Source: Acetomicrobium thermoterrenum DSM 13490
Lineage (GTDB): Bacteria > Synergistota > Synergistia > Synergistales > Acetomicrobiaceae
Length of the DNA: 64,000 nt
Assembly (NCBI RefSeq): GCF_900107215.1
Contig: NZ_FNPD01000007.1
Location: forward strand, 1-64,000
Direction: 5' to 3'
Shown here piece by piece: positions 16,530-25,006 of this stretch; position 1 is the stretch's first letter; each line of letters starts with the position of its first letter. Position numbers and translations under genes: made by a program. The notes below the pieces were generated by a model. The model worked only from the letters and a program-made list of their open reading frames with translations. It was not told the DNA's origin and did no database searches.

Positions 16530-16549
16530 AAGTTATTCACCCTTTTCAT
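16526..16549 (-). CDS. Possible seven-residue leader peptide before mazG
   Basis: ATG 16549 encodes MKRVNNL and ends at TGA 16526-16528, overlapping the mazG ATG (ATGA). It has the best Shine-Dalgarno of this operon, TTTGGAGG about nine bases upstream, whereas mazG itself has only GGTG. Translational coupling from leader to mazG is plausible; the peptide could also be incidental. Confidence 0.3.
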   Translation of the reverse strand: MKRVNNL

Positions 16550-17122
16550 TTCCAATTTCCTCCAAAGCTTACTTTTATTTATTACTTCATTATATAATGT
16601 AATCTCGCACCAAGCGATAGAAGATGAACAGCAGGATAAAGATAAAAAAGTTTAGACAACCAGAATCAAGACAAATAAGATGACCTCTTATATGTAGCAA
16701 ACTTCAGAAAAGTATAACTGCATAGATCTATAGTTAACAAGTAAATTTAACAATATTCAAAAAATGTACCACTTTCATGAATGCCAACAAGTTATCACCT
16801 AACACATTCTACGTCTCCATTTATATATTGATTGTAATTTACAATTACCTATATCCAATGTCAAGATAATATAAAAAAGCAATAACTGAACATTAGAATT
16901 GAATTTTATCTTGTGCGTGCAGTGGGATCTGTTCCTGCTAAATATTTTTACGGCTTTTCGATCTACATCACACAATGACTGATGGTGTATCTAAGTAATC
17001 AAGTAACCACCCGACTTTATCAGTCAACTTCAAAATTTTCTCATCGCTACGGAATTGTTAAATCCATAACGTGCAAAGTTGCCCCTAAAACTTTAGGTTA
17101 TAGCCGTTTGATTAGGCTTAAT
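16550..17122. other. AT-rich gene-free region upstream of the defence island
   Basis: About 570 bases with visibly higher A+T than the flanks. The mazG operon promoter should lie at its left end; ATTATATAATG around 16593-16603 is a candidate -10 on the minus strand, but no good -35 is evident. I see no reading frame, repeat array or RNA gene here. It probably marks the right border of the island. Confidence 0.35.
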
Positions 17123-17500
17123 TTATTGTTGCTTCTGCGCTTTTATGACATTTATTATCCCTGCCAAGACATCAAGGCGAGTTAGCGGCTCGCCGATCGT
17201 TTGAGCGACCTTTAAACATTCGCCGAGCTGTCCTGCCCGGGCCATAGTCATAGCAATCATAGACAGCCTACCTGATCTGAAATCGGCGTCTGCAATCCTT
17301 TGAGCTGCTTGCAGCGCCCGATCGTACTGCCCGGCTGATGCCATCGCTTCTGCAAGGAGGGAAAACACATAAATCCCGGATTGTTCGCTTTTGTTTTCGT
17401 TAATGATACCTTCGGCTATCTGTAAGGCCTTGTCGAACTGTTTGACCTGTGCAAAGGCTTGAGTAACAACAGAAAACGAAAAATTGCGTTCATATTTCAT
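17123..17500 (-). CDS. Small TPR-like helical-repeat protein
   Basis: The 125 residues form about three helix-turn-helix repeats of roughly 35 residues: VTQAFAQVKQFDKALQIAEG, FSLLAEAMASAGQYDRALQA, and IAMTMARAGQLGECLKVAQT. These match tetratricopeptide-like solenoids used for protein-protein contact. There is no signal peptide and no catalytic motif. TPR proteins of this style are often longer, so this may be the 3' part of a larger gene, but the start MKYERNFSF is plausible and the upstream DNA holds the promoter of the divergent fructose operon. Function is unknown. Confidence 0.55.
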   Translation of the reverse strand: MKYERNFSFSVVTQAFAQVKQFDKALQIAEGIINENKSEQSGIYVFSLLAEAMASAGQYDRALQAAQRIADADFRSGRLSMIAMTMARAGQLGECLKVAQTIGEPLTRLDVLAGIINVIKAQKQQ

Positions 17501-17544
17501 ATCCGGCTTTTATGCCCTCGGCAACTATCAATTCTTAAAGGGTA

Positions 17545-17573
17545 TTGACTTTTTGAAAGAGGCGTAATATAAT
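17545..17573 (+). promoter_or_regulatory. Sigma-70-type promoter of the fructose operon
   Basis: TTGACT at 17545-17550 and a perfect TATAAT at 17568-17573 are separated by the optimal 17 bases. It reads into the deoR-type gene, and the -10 box overlaps the start of the tandem operator repeat. Confidence 0.85.
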
Positions 17574-17610
17574 GATCACAAACAATCATAAATGATCAAA
17601 AACAATCAAG
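17571..17610 (+). promoter_or_regulatory. Tandem 20-bp operator repeat, DeoR-family binding site
   Basis: Two head-to-tail 20-base copies (17571-17590 and 17591-17610) agree at 17 of 20 positions; the shared core is AATGATCA, then AAACAATCA. The array overlaps the -10 element and the first transcribed bases, where a repressor would block initiation. It lies immediately upstream of the DeoR-type gene, so autoregulation relieved by a sugar phosphate (probably fructose 1-phosphate) is the expected mode. Confidence 0.75.
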
Positions 17611-17619
17611 GTGATGGCA

Positions 17620-18393
17620 GTGTTCGCAGAGGAAAGAAGGGCCGCCATAGTAAGCAAGATCAAATCGGGTGCCCCCATATACGTGGCAGACCTGGTTCAA
17701 GAGTTCGGCGTCTCCGAGGCTACGATACGTCGGGATCTGGCAGTTCTTGAAGACATGAATCTGCTCAAGCGAACTCACGGCGGGGCCGTTCCTCCCAATT
17801 ACGGCCTTGAACCCACCTTTCAAGAGAAGGAAATTCAAAACCTTAACCTCAAGGCAGCTATCGGAAAAATGGCCGCATCCTTAGTAAAAGAAGGAGAAAC
17901 CGTACTGCTTGACGCTGGCACCACTACCCTGCAGATCGCCTCAAACCTTCGCGGACGCAATGTGACAGTCGCCACCAACTGCATAGATGTTGCAAATGTA
18001 TTCCTCGACGATACTTCGGTAGAGGTTTGGTTATTGGGTGGAATCCTGCGAAAGGGCCCCCGATCTCTCGTCGGATTTTTGACCAACCAAGCGCTAAAGG
18101 CCCTTCGCTTTGACAAGGTCTTTCTGGCAGCAAATGCCATTGACGCCGATTTCGGCGTTACCACACCAAATATGACGGAAGCCGAGACAAAGCGCCATAT
18201 GCTCTTCGCCGGCAAAAAAAAGATACTCGTCGCAGACCATTCAAAGATAGGCCTGGAGGGCTTGTGCAAGATATGTGATCTCAATGAACTTGATTTGTTC
18301 ATCACCGACGACAAGGGAGATGAAAGAAAGGTCGAGCAATTAAAAAGAAAGGTAAAAGTAATTATCGCTAGCGAAGGGAGCGATGAAAGGTGA
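17620..18393 (+). CDS. fruR: DeoR-family repressor of the fructose PTS operon
   Basis: DNA-binding regulator with an N-terminal DeoR helix-turn-helix (VADLVQEFGVSEATIRRDLA, residues about 22-41) and a C-terminal DeoRC sugar-phosphate sensor domain (ETVLLDAGTTTLQIA, ATNCIDVANVF, GGILRKG, VFLAANAIDADFGVTTPN, ADHSKIG). I place the start at GTG 17620 (MFAEERRAAIVSKI), the family's usual beginning, with AAGGTG six bases upstream; a GTG and ATG at 17611 and 17614 lie inside that site. The length is 257 residues, normal. It overlaps fruK by four bases (GTGA) and heads the operon. Naming follows the neighbouring genes. Confidence 0.87.
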   Translation: MFAEERRAAIVSKIKSGAPIYVADLVQEFGVSEATIRRDLAVLEDMNLLKRTHGGAVPPNYGLEPTFQEKEIQNLNLKAAIGKMAASLVKEGETVLLDAGTTTLQIASNLRGRNVTVATNCIDVANVFLDDTSVEVWLLGGILRKGPRSLVGFLTNQALKALRFDKVFLAANAIDADFGVTTPNMTEAETKRHMLFAGKKKILVADHSKIGLEGLCKICDLNELDLFITDDKGDERKVEQLKRKVKVIIASEGSDER

Positions 18394-19334
18394 CATCTAT
18401 CGTAACGGTCACCCCAAACCCTGCAATAGACCACACCATATTTATCCCTAACTTCACAGCAGGAAGGGTAAACAGGGTCAAAAAGGAGCGCAAAGACGTC
18501 GGGGGCAAGGGTTTCAACGTGGCTTCTTTTTTAAAGGACTACGGCATAGAAGAAGTAGTTGCTACAGGTTTTCTGGGCAAGCACAACAAAGAGTTGTTCG
18601 AGCACTTCCTTGCAGCCAGAGGGATAAAAGACGAATTCGTGCTTTTAGACGGAGAAACGCGCACCAACATCAAGATCGTTGACGAGCAAAAAAAGGAGAT
18701 AACGGACATAAATTTTCCCGGACTTCAATGCGACAAAAAAGTGCGCGCCAATTTACAAAAGATATTAACACAATTAGCCGAAAATAACGATTATTTCGCT
18801 CTATGTGGCAGCCTTCCTCCCGGCATCGACGACAATTTTTTTGCCGAAGTTACATCCATACTTAAATCCCTGGGCAAATTTGTAGCTTTAGACACGAGTG
18901 GCCCTGCATTGAAAAAGGCTTTGAAATCGAAGCCTGACCTCATAAAGCCCAACATCGCAGAATTTTGCGAGATTTTTGGCCTCTCAAATCCCTCCTTCGA
19001 CCAAATCGTAGAGGGTTTAAAAAAACTGCTTTCCCTGGGTATCAAAACCGTATGTCTCTCCATGGGCGAGAAGGGAGCTTTTTTCGCTGAAGACCACACC
19101 CTCATACAGGCCATACCTCCCAAGATCGACGTTTTGACCACTGTTGGCGCCGGAGATGCTATGGTAACCGGTTTAATTGCAGGTGCGGTAAAAGGAGAAG
19201 CTCTATTGGAACGGGCTAAACTAGCGACGGCCTTTTCCCTCTGTGCCCTCACAAAATTGGGAACGGAACGAACGACACGGGAAAGAGTCCTGTCCGTTAT
19301 TGAGAAAATTTCCGTAAAGGAGGTCAAGATATGA
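18390..19334 (+). CDS. fruK: 1-Phosphofructokinase
   Basis: PfkB-family kinase phosphorylating fructose 1-phosphate to fructose 1,6-bisphosphate. TVTPNPAIDHTIFI at the N-terminus, GGKGFNVASFLKDYG (substrate-binding glycine motif) near residue 38, and TVGAGDAMVTG near residue 250, containing the catalytic aspartate, define the family. The length is 314 residues, typical. It starts at GTG overlapping the regulator's TGA and overlaps the EIIA gene by four bases, so the three are tightly coupled. Tagatose-6-phosphate kinase is a related alternative, made unlikely by the fructose PTS genes downstream. Confidence 0.93.
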   Translation: MTSIVTVTPNPAIDHTIFIPNFTAGRVNRVKKERKDVGGKGFNVASFLKDYGIEEVVATGFLGKHNKELFEHFLAARGIKDEFVLLDGETRTNIKIVDEQKKEITDINFPGLQCDKKVRANLQKILTQLAENNDYFALCGSLPPGIDDNFFAEVTSILKSLGKFVALDTSGPALKKALKSKPDLIKPNIAEFCEIFGLSNPSFDQIVEGLKKLLSLGIKTVCLSMGEKGAFFAEDHTLIQAIPPKIDVLTTVGAGDAMVTGLIAGAVKGEALLERAKLATAFSLCALTKLGTERTTRERVLSVIEKISVKEVKI

Positions 19335-19795
19335 ATATCAAGGATTTATTATCGGAAGGAAGGATACTGCTCGACTTAACGGCCGACGCAAAGGAGGATG
19401 TCTGGAGGGCTCTGGCAAATAAGATGTATGAGGATGGGATAGTCGCAGATGTAGAGGCATATTTAAGGGATGTGGCCGAGAGGGAAAAACAGGGGACTAC
19501 GGGAGTCGGATTCGGAGTTGCCATACCTCACGCTAAATCCGATGCAGTAAAGGCTGCCGGCTTAGCTATGGCCAGGACCACCCAAGGAATAGACGTAGCA
19601 TCCCTCGACGGGACAAAGGCCGACATCTTCTTTCTGATCGCTGCGCCAAAGGATGCGGATAAAGTTTATCTGCAAGCCCTTTCTAAGCTCGCAAGGTTGC
19701 TTATGCACGAAAACTTCAGGGAGTCGCTGAGAAACGCCAAGTCTCCCCGGGACGTCTTGGACGTCATCGAAAGACAAGAAGAACAGATGAGTTAG
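19331..19795 (+). CDS. Fructose PTS EIIA component
   Basis: Cytoplasmic phosphotransfer domain that passes phosphate from HPr to EIIB. The phosphorylated histidine lies in [15 protein letters not shown] (around residue 62), preceded by the expected [10 protein letters not shown]. The 154-residue length matches a stand-alone PTS_EIIA_2 domain. AAGGAGG precedes ATG 19331 at a good distance, and the gene overlaps fruK. No HPr-like domain is fused, so general HPr must be encoded elsewhere. Confidence 0.93.
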   Translation: MNIKDLLSEGRILLDLTADAKEDVWRALANKMYEDGIVADVEAYLRDVAEREKQGTTGVGFGVAIPHAKSDAVKAAGLAMARTTQGIDVASLDGTKADIFFLIAAPKDADKVYLQALSKLARLLMHENFRESLRNAKSPRDVLDVIERQEEQMS

Positions 19796-19814
19796 AGGGA
19801 AGGAGGAAACAAAG

Positions 19815-21185
19815 ATGGCAAAGATAGTTGCTGTAACAGCTTGCCCGACAGGAATTGCCCATACTTACATGGCAGCAGAATCTTTGAAGGTTGGAGCAGA
19901 AAAGTTAGGCCACGAAATCAAGGTCGAGACAATGGGGTCGGCGGGTTCCGAGAATAAGCTAACGGATGAAGATATAGCCCAAGCTGACATCGTCATCATC
20001 GCAGCCGACACAAACGTAAATATGGAGAGGTTCGCAGGGAAACCAATATACATGACATCTACGGGAATAGCGATCAAAGATGGCGTTGCCGTGATAGATG
20101 AAGCATTGAAGAAAGCCACGGTTACTATGGAAAAAGAGGTCGCCAAGATAGAGGAGATGAAGGCTCAGCGATCGGCACAAAGGTCTGGAGTATATAAGCA
20201 TCTAATGACTGGTGTGTCCCACATAATCCCCATAGTTGTGGCCGGAGGGCTGTGCATTGCCCTCTCCTTCGCCTTCGGAATACATGCTGCAGAAGAAGAA
20301 GGCAGCTTGGCAGCAGCGCTCATGAGGATAGGCGGCGGAGCGGCGTTTGCCCTCATGGTCCCGGTCCTTGCCGGTTATATCGCCTACTCCATAGCCGATA
20401 GACCAGGCCTTACTCCGGGCCTCATAGGCGGTATGCTCGCCAATCAAATAGGCGCAGGTTTTCTCGGGGGTATATTGGCAGGTTTTATCGCGGGTTATAT
20501 TACGCTTGGGCTTAAAAAATCCATAAAACTCCCGAAAAGCCTGGAGGGGCTCATGCCAGTTTTAGTCCTGCCTCTTTTATCTTCTCTGGCAACGGGATTG
20601 CTCATGATATACGTTATAGGCACGCCGGTAAAAGGCATAATGGACTGGCTTACCGTGAGCCTTAACAATATGAGCACCGCTAACGCAGCTATTTTGGGAT
20701 TGATACTTGGAGCAATGATGGCCGTCGATATGGGAGGCCCTGTAAATAAGGCAGCTTACGCCTTTGCCGTGGGCCTTCTTGGGAGTAACACTTTCGAGCC
20801 CATGGCCGCGGTTATGGCCGCAGGTATGACGCCTCCATTGGGAATTGCTTTGGCCACGTTCATCGCAAAAAATAAGTTCACAAAAGAAGAAAGGGAAGCC
20901 GGCAAAGCTGCAGCGGTCCTTGGAGTGTCCTTTATAACTGAAGGAGCTATACCCTTTGCCGCCGCCGATCCTTTGAGGGTAATACCCTCAATCATTGCTG
21001 GCTCAGCCGTCACTGGAGCACTTTCCATGTTCTTCCGCTGCACCCTCAGAGCTCCCCATGGAGGTATTTTCGTCCTCCCCATCCCGAATGCCGTCGGAAA
21101 TCTTGGTTTTTATATAATAGCCATAATCGCCGGAACTCTAGTAACGGCTGCCTTGGTAAGCGCACTGAAACCCAGAAAACAATAA
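19815..21185 (+). CDS. fruA: Fructose PTS EIIBC permease
   Basis: Membrane permease that transports fructose while phosphorylating it at C1. The N-terminal EIIB domain holds the phosphocysteine in [15 protein letters not shown] (residues 8-22). After a linker rich in charged residues (about 105-125), EIIC has some nine hydrophobic segments, with motifs [33 protein letters not shown] and [17 protein letters not shown]. The 456 residues fit an EIIBC fusion of the fructose family. AAGGAGG precedes the ATG. It is the last gene of the operon and is followed at 15 bases by a strong terminator. Confidence 0.94.
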   Translation: MAKIVAVTACPTGIAHTYMAAESLKVGAEKLGHEIKVETMGSAGSENKLTDEDIAQADIVIIAADTNVNMERFAGKPIYMTSTGIAIKDGVAVIDEALKKATVTMEKEVAKIEEMKAQRSAQRSGVYKHLMTGVSHIIPIVVAGGLCIALSFAFGIHAAEEEGSLAAALMRIGGGAAFALMVPVLAGYIAYSIADRPGLTPGLIGGMLANQIGAGFLGGILAGFIAGYITLGLKKSIKLPKSLEGLMPVLVLPLLSSLATGLLMIYVIGTPVKGIMDWLTVSLNNMSTANAAILGLILGAMMAVDMGGPVNKAAYAFAVGLLGSNTFEPMAAVMAAGMTPPLGIALATFIAKNKFTKEEREAGKAAAVLGVSFITEGAIPFAAADPLRVIPSIIAGSAVTGALSMFFRCTLRAPHGGIFVLPIPNAVGNLGFYIIAIIAGTLVTAALVSALKPRKQ

Positions 21186-21200
21186 AAGCTAAACATGCCT

Positions 21201-21247
21201 TAAACAAACAAAGAGGTGTCCGCAAAGGACACCTCTTTGTTTGTTTA
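21201..21247 (+). terminator. Strong terminator of the fructose operon
   Basis: A perfect 21-bp stem (21201-21221 with 21227-21247) closes a GCAAA loop; the distal arm ends in a T-rich stretch (CTTTGTTTGTTT). It is nearly symmetrical, so it may act in both directions. Confidence 0.92.
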
Positions 21248-21253
21248 AGTTAG

Positions 21254-21475
21254 CATAATTCTAAAGGCGCTACCATCCAAGATGTTGTAGAGAAAACCAA
21301 CCTTTCTTACCCTACTGCTCATAGATACCTGGAGTATCTAGCAATGTCAGGCTTGGCTTCCAAAGAACCCAAATACCAAGATGGGCGCTCTGGAAGACCT
21401 AGATTTATCTACTACCTTTTAGATTCTTGCACTTCACCTAAACACCCCTTCACTAGGATGTCTTTCAGAGGTTAA
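21254..21475 (+). pseudogene. Winged-helix regulator fragment lacking its 5' end
   Basis: Right after the terminator an open frame without a start codon reads NSKGATIQDVVEKTNLSY, then PTAHRYLEYLAMSGLASKEP and GRSGRPRFIYYLL, ending at TAA 21473-21475. This is a typical winged helix-turn-helix (helix, recognition helix with PTAHRYLEYL, wing with GRPRF). A TAG lies in frame at 21251. The fragment therefore looks like the C-terminal half of a small regulator whose beginning was lost when the fructose operon came to lie next to it. Confidence 0.55.
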
Positions 21476-21508
21476 GACCAAGAATTTATGAAGCATTATT
21501 TGAAAGGA

Positions 21509-22867
21509 TCATATGCTTCGACCAAAAAATTTTCCCCTTCCTTCCCTTGCTTTAAAAAGACCATTATCGTATATCACTTCACCTCGCGATAATGTAGTAC
21601 AGACTTTGCCCTTTATCGTCATCCCTTCGTAGGGTGAAAAGTCCGTATTCATATGCAAATTATTGGAACTTATTGTCCATTCTTGATTGGGATCCAGAAT
21701 TGTTATATCGGCATCTGATCCAATTTGAAGCGCCCCTTTTCTGGGAAAAAGGCTATATATCCTGGCTGGATTTTCCGCAAAAAGCTTCACCATGACCTCC
21801 AGGGAAATGCCTCGTTTTAAGACGCCTTCGCTAAAGAATAAAGGCAGCGAAGTCTCCACGCCGGGCAAACCGTAGGGCAGGTCGAGAAAGCTATCCTTCC
21901 AGCTTTTTTGCTCTCTAGTAAAGGGACAGTGATCCGTCGCTATCAAGGAAATATCTCCGTTGCTGATGCCTTCCCAGAGAGCCTGAGCGTCCATGGAGGT
22001 CCTCAATGCGGGAGAAGCGGAGTATAAGTGGCCCTCCACACCCTCATATACTTCCTTCGTAAGCAGGAGATATTGGGGACATGTCTCAGCTGTCGCTTTT
22101 GAATAAAAGCTTCTGGCTCTCTTAAAGGCCTCCAAACCTAAAGCGGAGGATAAATGCACTATATGCACCCTGGCGTTTGCCCTTTCCGCCAAGTAAATGA
22201 CATCGCCTACTGCCAGGGCTTCGCAAAGAGGTGGCCTTGCCTTGGCCAGAGTACTCATATCGCCAATCTCACTACGATCCAATGAACTAACGATATGGTT
22301 AATTATCTCCTCGTCTTCTGCATGTACTATGGCCAATGCTCCCAGGTCGCCTATCGTCTCAAAGGCATCGAAAAGCGCTCCTCTGTCGGTCCTTCTGCCG
22401 GAGGAGCTGTAGGCAGTGAAAAACTTAAAACTGGTAACTCCCATTTGCGTTGCCTTCAAGATCTCCCACGACCTGGATCTGTGCCAACCGATAATTTCAG
22501 CGTGAAGCGTATAATCGATGTAGGATTTTTTGGCTTCATCGAGCCTGCTTTCTATATCTTCAGGAAGGGTTGAATCTCTGTCGCCCACCGTAAAATCTAT
22601 GACGGTCGTGACTCCGCCACAGGCTGCAGCTTTTGTGCCAGAAGCAAAATCATCGCTCGAACGGGTGCCAGAAACGGGAAGCTCCATGTGAACATGAGCA
22701 TCTATCACGCCCGGCAACACGAGTTTGCCTGAGGCATCGACAACATCTTTTCCTTTTAAATCATAACCTATCGCCGCTATACATTCGCCTGCGATGCCGA
22801 TATCCCCTTTAATCGTTCCAAAGGGACTACCTACTATTTTGCCACCTTTAATTACAACATCATACAT
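21509..22867 (-). CDS. Dihydropyrimidinase/D-hydantoinase family amidohydrolase
   Basis: Zinc amidohydrolase that opens cyclic amides such as dihydropyrimidines and 5-substituted hydantoins. Metal-binding HVHM sits at residues 58-61 after LPGVIDA. The carboxylatable lysine is K148 in GVTSFKFFTAY. VHAEDEEII and IVHLSS supply further histidines, and IATDHCPFT holds the catalytic aspartate. The length is 452 residues, typical. I chose ATG 22867 (MYDVVIKGGK), with GGGG about nine bases upstream, over an ATG 36 bases further out. No hydantoin racemase or carbamoylase gene is adjacent, so substrate remains open; allantoinase is less likely. Confidence 0.87.
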   Translation of the reverse strand: MYDVVIKGGKIVGSPFGTIKGDIGIAGECIAAIGYDLKGKDVVDASGKLVLPGVIDAHVHMELPVSGTRSSDDFASGTKAAACGGVTTVIDFTVGDRDSTLPEDIESRLDEAKKSYIDYTLHAEIIGWHRSRSWEILKATQMGVTSFKFFTAYSSSGRRTDRGALFDAFETIGDLGALAIVHAEDEEIINHIVSSLDRSEIGDMSTLAKARPPLCEALAVGDVIYLAERANARVHIVHLSSALGLEAFKRARSFYSKATAETCPQYLLLTKEVYEGVEGHLYSASPALRTSMDAQALWEGISNGDISLIATDHCPFTREQKSWKDSFLDLPYGLPGVETSLPLFFSEGVLKRGISLEVMVKLFAENPARIYSLFPRKGALQIGSDADITILDPNQEWTISSNNLHMNTDFSPYEGMTIKGKVCTTLSRGEVIYDNGLFKAREGRGKFFGRSI

Positions 22868-23004
22868 CAGATCAACCCCCGATCGTCTGGGTTTCCCGGC
22901 CATAAAAAAGGCTTCATGTTTATCGTTATGTCAAGATGGGAAATTTATCGGATTTCTAAAGGATATCCATTTGCATTATACTATCAAAGAGAAGGGGGAG
23001 TTGT

Positions 23005-24168
23005 ATGGGATTAGGATTAATGGTTTTTATTGGATCTGTTTCTTTGATCTATTTTTTTGCCAATTACTACATTTACAGGCACATATCTGTTTTGTGCCAT
23101 TCTCCTTTGGGAAAAGTTGTGTTGATTGTCCTTGTTTTGGCCATGATCGCCTACCCCTGCGGCCGTCTGCTTCAGGCCTTCACCTCCCTTGAAGGTATCG
23201 CCAAAATATCCGCCATGGTCGGTTCTTACTATTTTGCTTTCATGGCCTATGCATTTTTATTGAGCCTCTTCATAGACATTTACAGACTCATGTCTTCTCT
23301 CTTCTCTTTTATGCCGCTTTTGGATGTCACTTTAAGAGCGCACATATGGAAAATAAGCGTCGTCCTCATAATGGTCCTGATCGTAATTGGCAGCATTAAC
23401 GCAAGAAGAACGCGAACAGTGGCATTAAACCTGGAGATGCCGAATGTCAATGCGACTTTGGATTCCATCCGAGCCGTAGCCGTATCGGACGTGCATGTAG
23501 GTCTCTTCATGAACAACTCTCGCATAAAAGATCTTGTGAGCAAAATTAACGATCTGTCTCCGGACTTGGTGCTTTTCGTGGGCGATATAGTAGACGAAAG
23601 CGTTTCCGTTGCGATGGAAGAAAGCCTGGCTGAGGAATTAAAACAATTGAATGCTCCCTTAGGTGTATATGCCGTTGCCGGCAACCACGAATATTACGCG
23701 GGAATAGAGGAAGTCGAGAAATACCTCGCCAGGGCAGGAGTGAAGCTGCTCCAAGATGAATTCGCGATCATAGAAAATTCACTAATTCTTGTAGGCAGAA
23801 GGGATATTACGGCAAATCGCATAGAAAGGTCAAAACGCATTCCCTTAAACGAAATACTCCAAGAAGTTTCAAAGGATCTCCCTGTCATGGTTTTAGACCA
23901 CACGCCCGTCAACTTAGACGAGGCGGCATCTCAGGGAGTTGCCATTCAGCTGTCTGGCCATACGCACAACGGTCAGATGTGGCCATTTAACTTAATAACA
24001 AAATTGATATTCGAAAAAAGCTGGGGGGTTTTGCAAAAGGACAAAACTTTAATTTACGTATCCAGCGGGTATGGAACTTGGGGACCTCCGGTCCGTCTGG
24101 GATCAATGCCGGAGATAATCCTTTTGAACCTGAGGTTCATCAATTCAGTACAAGGAGGTAGTGAGTGA
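23005..24168 (+). CDS. Membrane-anchored metallophosphoesterase
   Basis: Calcineurin-like phosphoesterase of the YkuE/YaeI type behind a membrane anchor. Four hydrophobic segments occupy residues 1-135. The catalytic domain then shows all five signature blocks: VSDVHVG, FVGDIVDE, AGNHEYY, LDHTP and SGHTHNGQ. Homologs act on UDP-diacylglucosamine or other envelope phosphodiesters; the real substrate cannot be read here. AGGGGGAG precedes ATG 23005. The end runs into the exonuclease III gene, whose ribosome site lies within this gene's last codons, so the two are probably co-transcribed. Confidence 0.88.
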   Translation: MGLGLMVFIGSVSLIYFFANYYIYRHISVLCHSPLGKVVLIVLVLAMIAYPCGRLLQAFTSLEGIAKISAMVGSYYFAFMAYAFLLSLFIDIYRLMSSLFSFMPLLDVTLRAHIWKISVVLIMVLIVIGSINARRTRTVALNLEMPNVNATLDSIRAVAVSDVHVGLFMNNSRIKDLVSKINDLSPDLVLFVGDIVDESVSVAMEESLAEELKQLNAPLGVYAVAGNHEYYAGIEEVEKYLARAGVKLLQDEFAIIENSLILVGRRDITANRIERSKRIPLNEILQEVSKDLPVMVLDHTPVNLDEAASQGVAIQLSGHTHNGQMWPFNLITKLIFEKSWGVLQKDKTLIYVSSGYGTWGPPVRLGSMPEIILLNLRFINSVQGGSE

Positions 24169-24169
24169 A

Positions 24170-24955
24170 ATGCCCTTTTTTACGATATCAACCTTTAACG
24201 CAAATTCCGTCAGAAGCAGGCTTCAAATCCTCGAAAGATGGTTGATAAAAAACCCCGTAGACGTCTTGTGTCTGCAAGAGACGAAGGTAAGCGACGATCA
24301 ATTTCCGGCATCGGCCTTCGATTCCTGGGGATACCACGTCTTTTTCAGGGGAAGGAAAGCTTACGCCGGTGTGGCAATTGCTTGCCAAGGGGAACCCAAT
24401 GAGATCATTTATGGCTTCCCCGACGGCAAAGACGGAAAGGACGACGACAGACTGATGATCGCCAGGTTCGACGACCTGTGGGTAATAAACACTTACGTCC
24501 CCCAGGGCAAGTCCATTGACCATCCCGATTATCGATACAAAAAGGACTTTTTCCGGCGATTCCTCGATTTGCTGGAATCGGAGTTTAAGGCAGATGACAA
24601 GATAATTTGGGTGGGAGACATGAACGTAGCCCCAGAGGAAAAGGACGTAACGAAACCGGAAACGAAAAGAAACCACGTATGCTTTCATGAAGAGATAAGG
24701 GATATTTTCGACACCGTCAAATCCTGGGGTTTTGTGGACGTCTTCAGAAAACACCACCCGGAAGAAGGACAGTACACATTTTGGGACTATAGGGTCAAAA
24801 ATGCTCTTGAACGAAACATAGGCTGGCGCGTAGACCACATATTAGCTACGCCTTCCGTAGCAGATCGCTCAGTGGATTGCTACATAGACAGGGAACCCAG
24901 ATCATGGGAAAAGCCGTCGGATCATACTTTTCTCGTCGGCATATTCGATCTTTAA
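24170..24955 (+). CDS. xthA: Exodeoxyribonuclease III
   Basis: AP endonuclease and 3'-5' exonuclease for base-excision repair. The endonuclease/exonuclease/phosphatase fold is marked by STFNANSVRSRLQIL at the N-terminus, VLCLQETKVSDDQFP with the metal-binding glutamate, YVPQGKS, WVGDMNVAPEEKDV, and RVDHILAT with the final PSDHTFLVG block containing the catalytic histidine. The 261 residues are normal. The start is ATG 24170, eleven bases after AAGGAGG; a GTG nine bases earlier is too close to the site. It overlaps nothing but follows the phosphoesterase gene at one base. Confidence 0.93.
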   Translation: MPFFTISTFNANSVRSRLQILERWLIKNPVDVLCLQETKVSDDQFPASAFDSWGYHVFFRGRKAYAGVAIACQGEPNEIIYGFPDGKDGKDDDRLMIARFDDLWVINTYVPQGKSIDHPDYRYKKDFFRRFLDLLESEFKADDKIIWVGDMNVAPEEKDVTKPETKRNHVCFHEEIRDIFDTVKSWGFVDVFRKHHPEEGQYTFWDYRVKNALERNIGWRVDHILATPSVADRSVDCYIDREPRSWEKPSDHTFLVGIFDL

Positions 24956-25006
24956 TTTAATCTTAAAAATTACCCACAAAAGCCAATGAATACGCTTGGG
25001 AGTACC

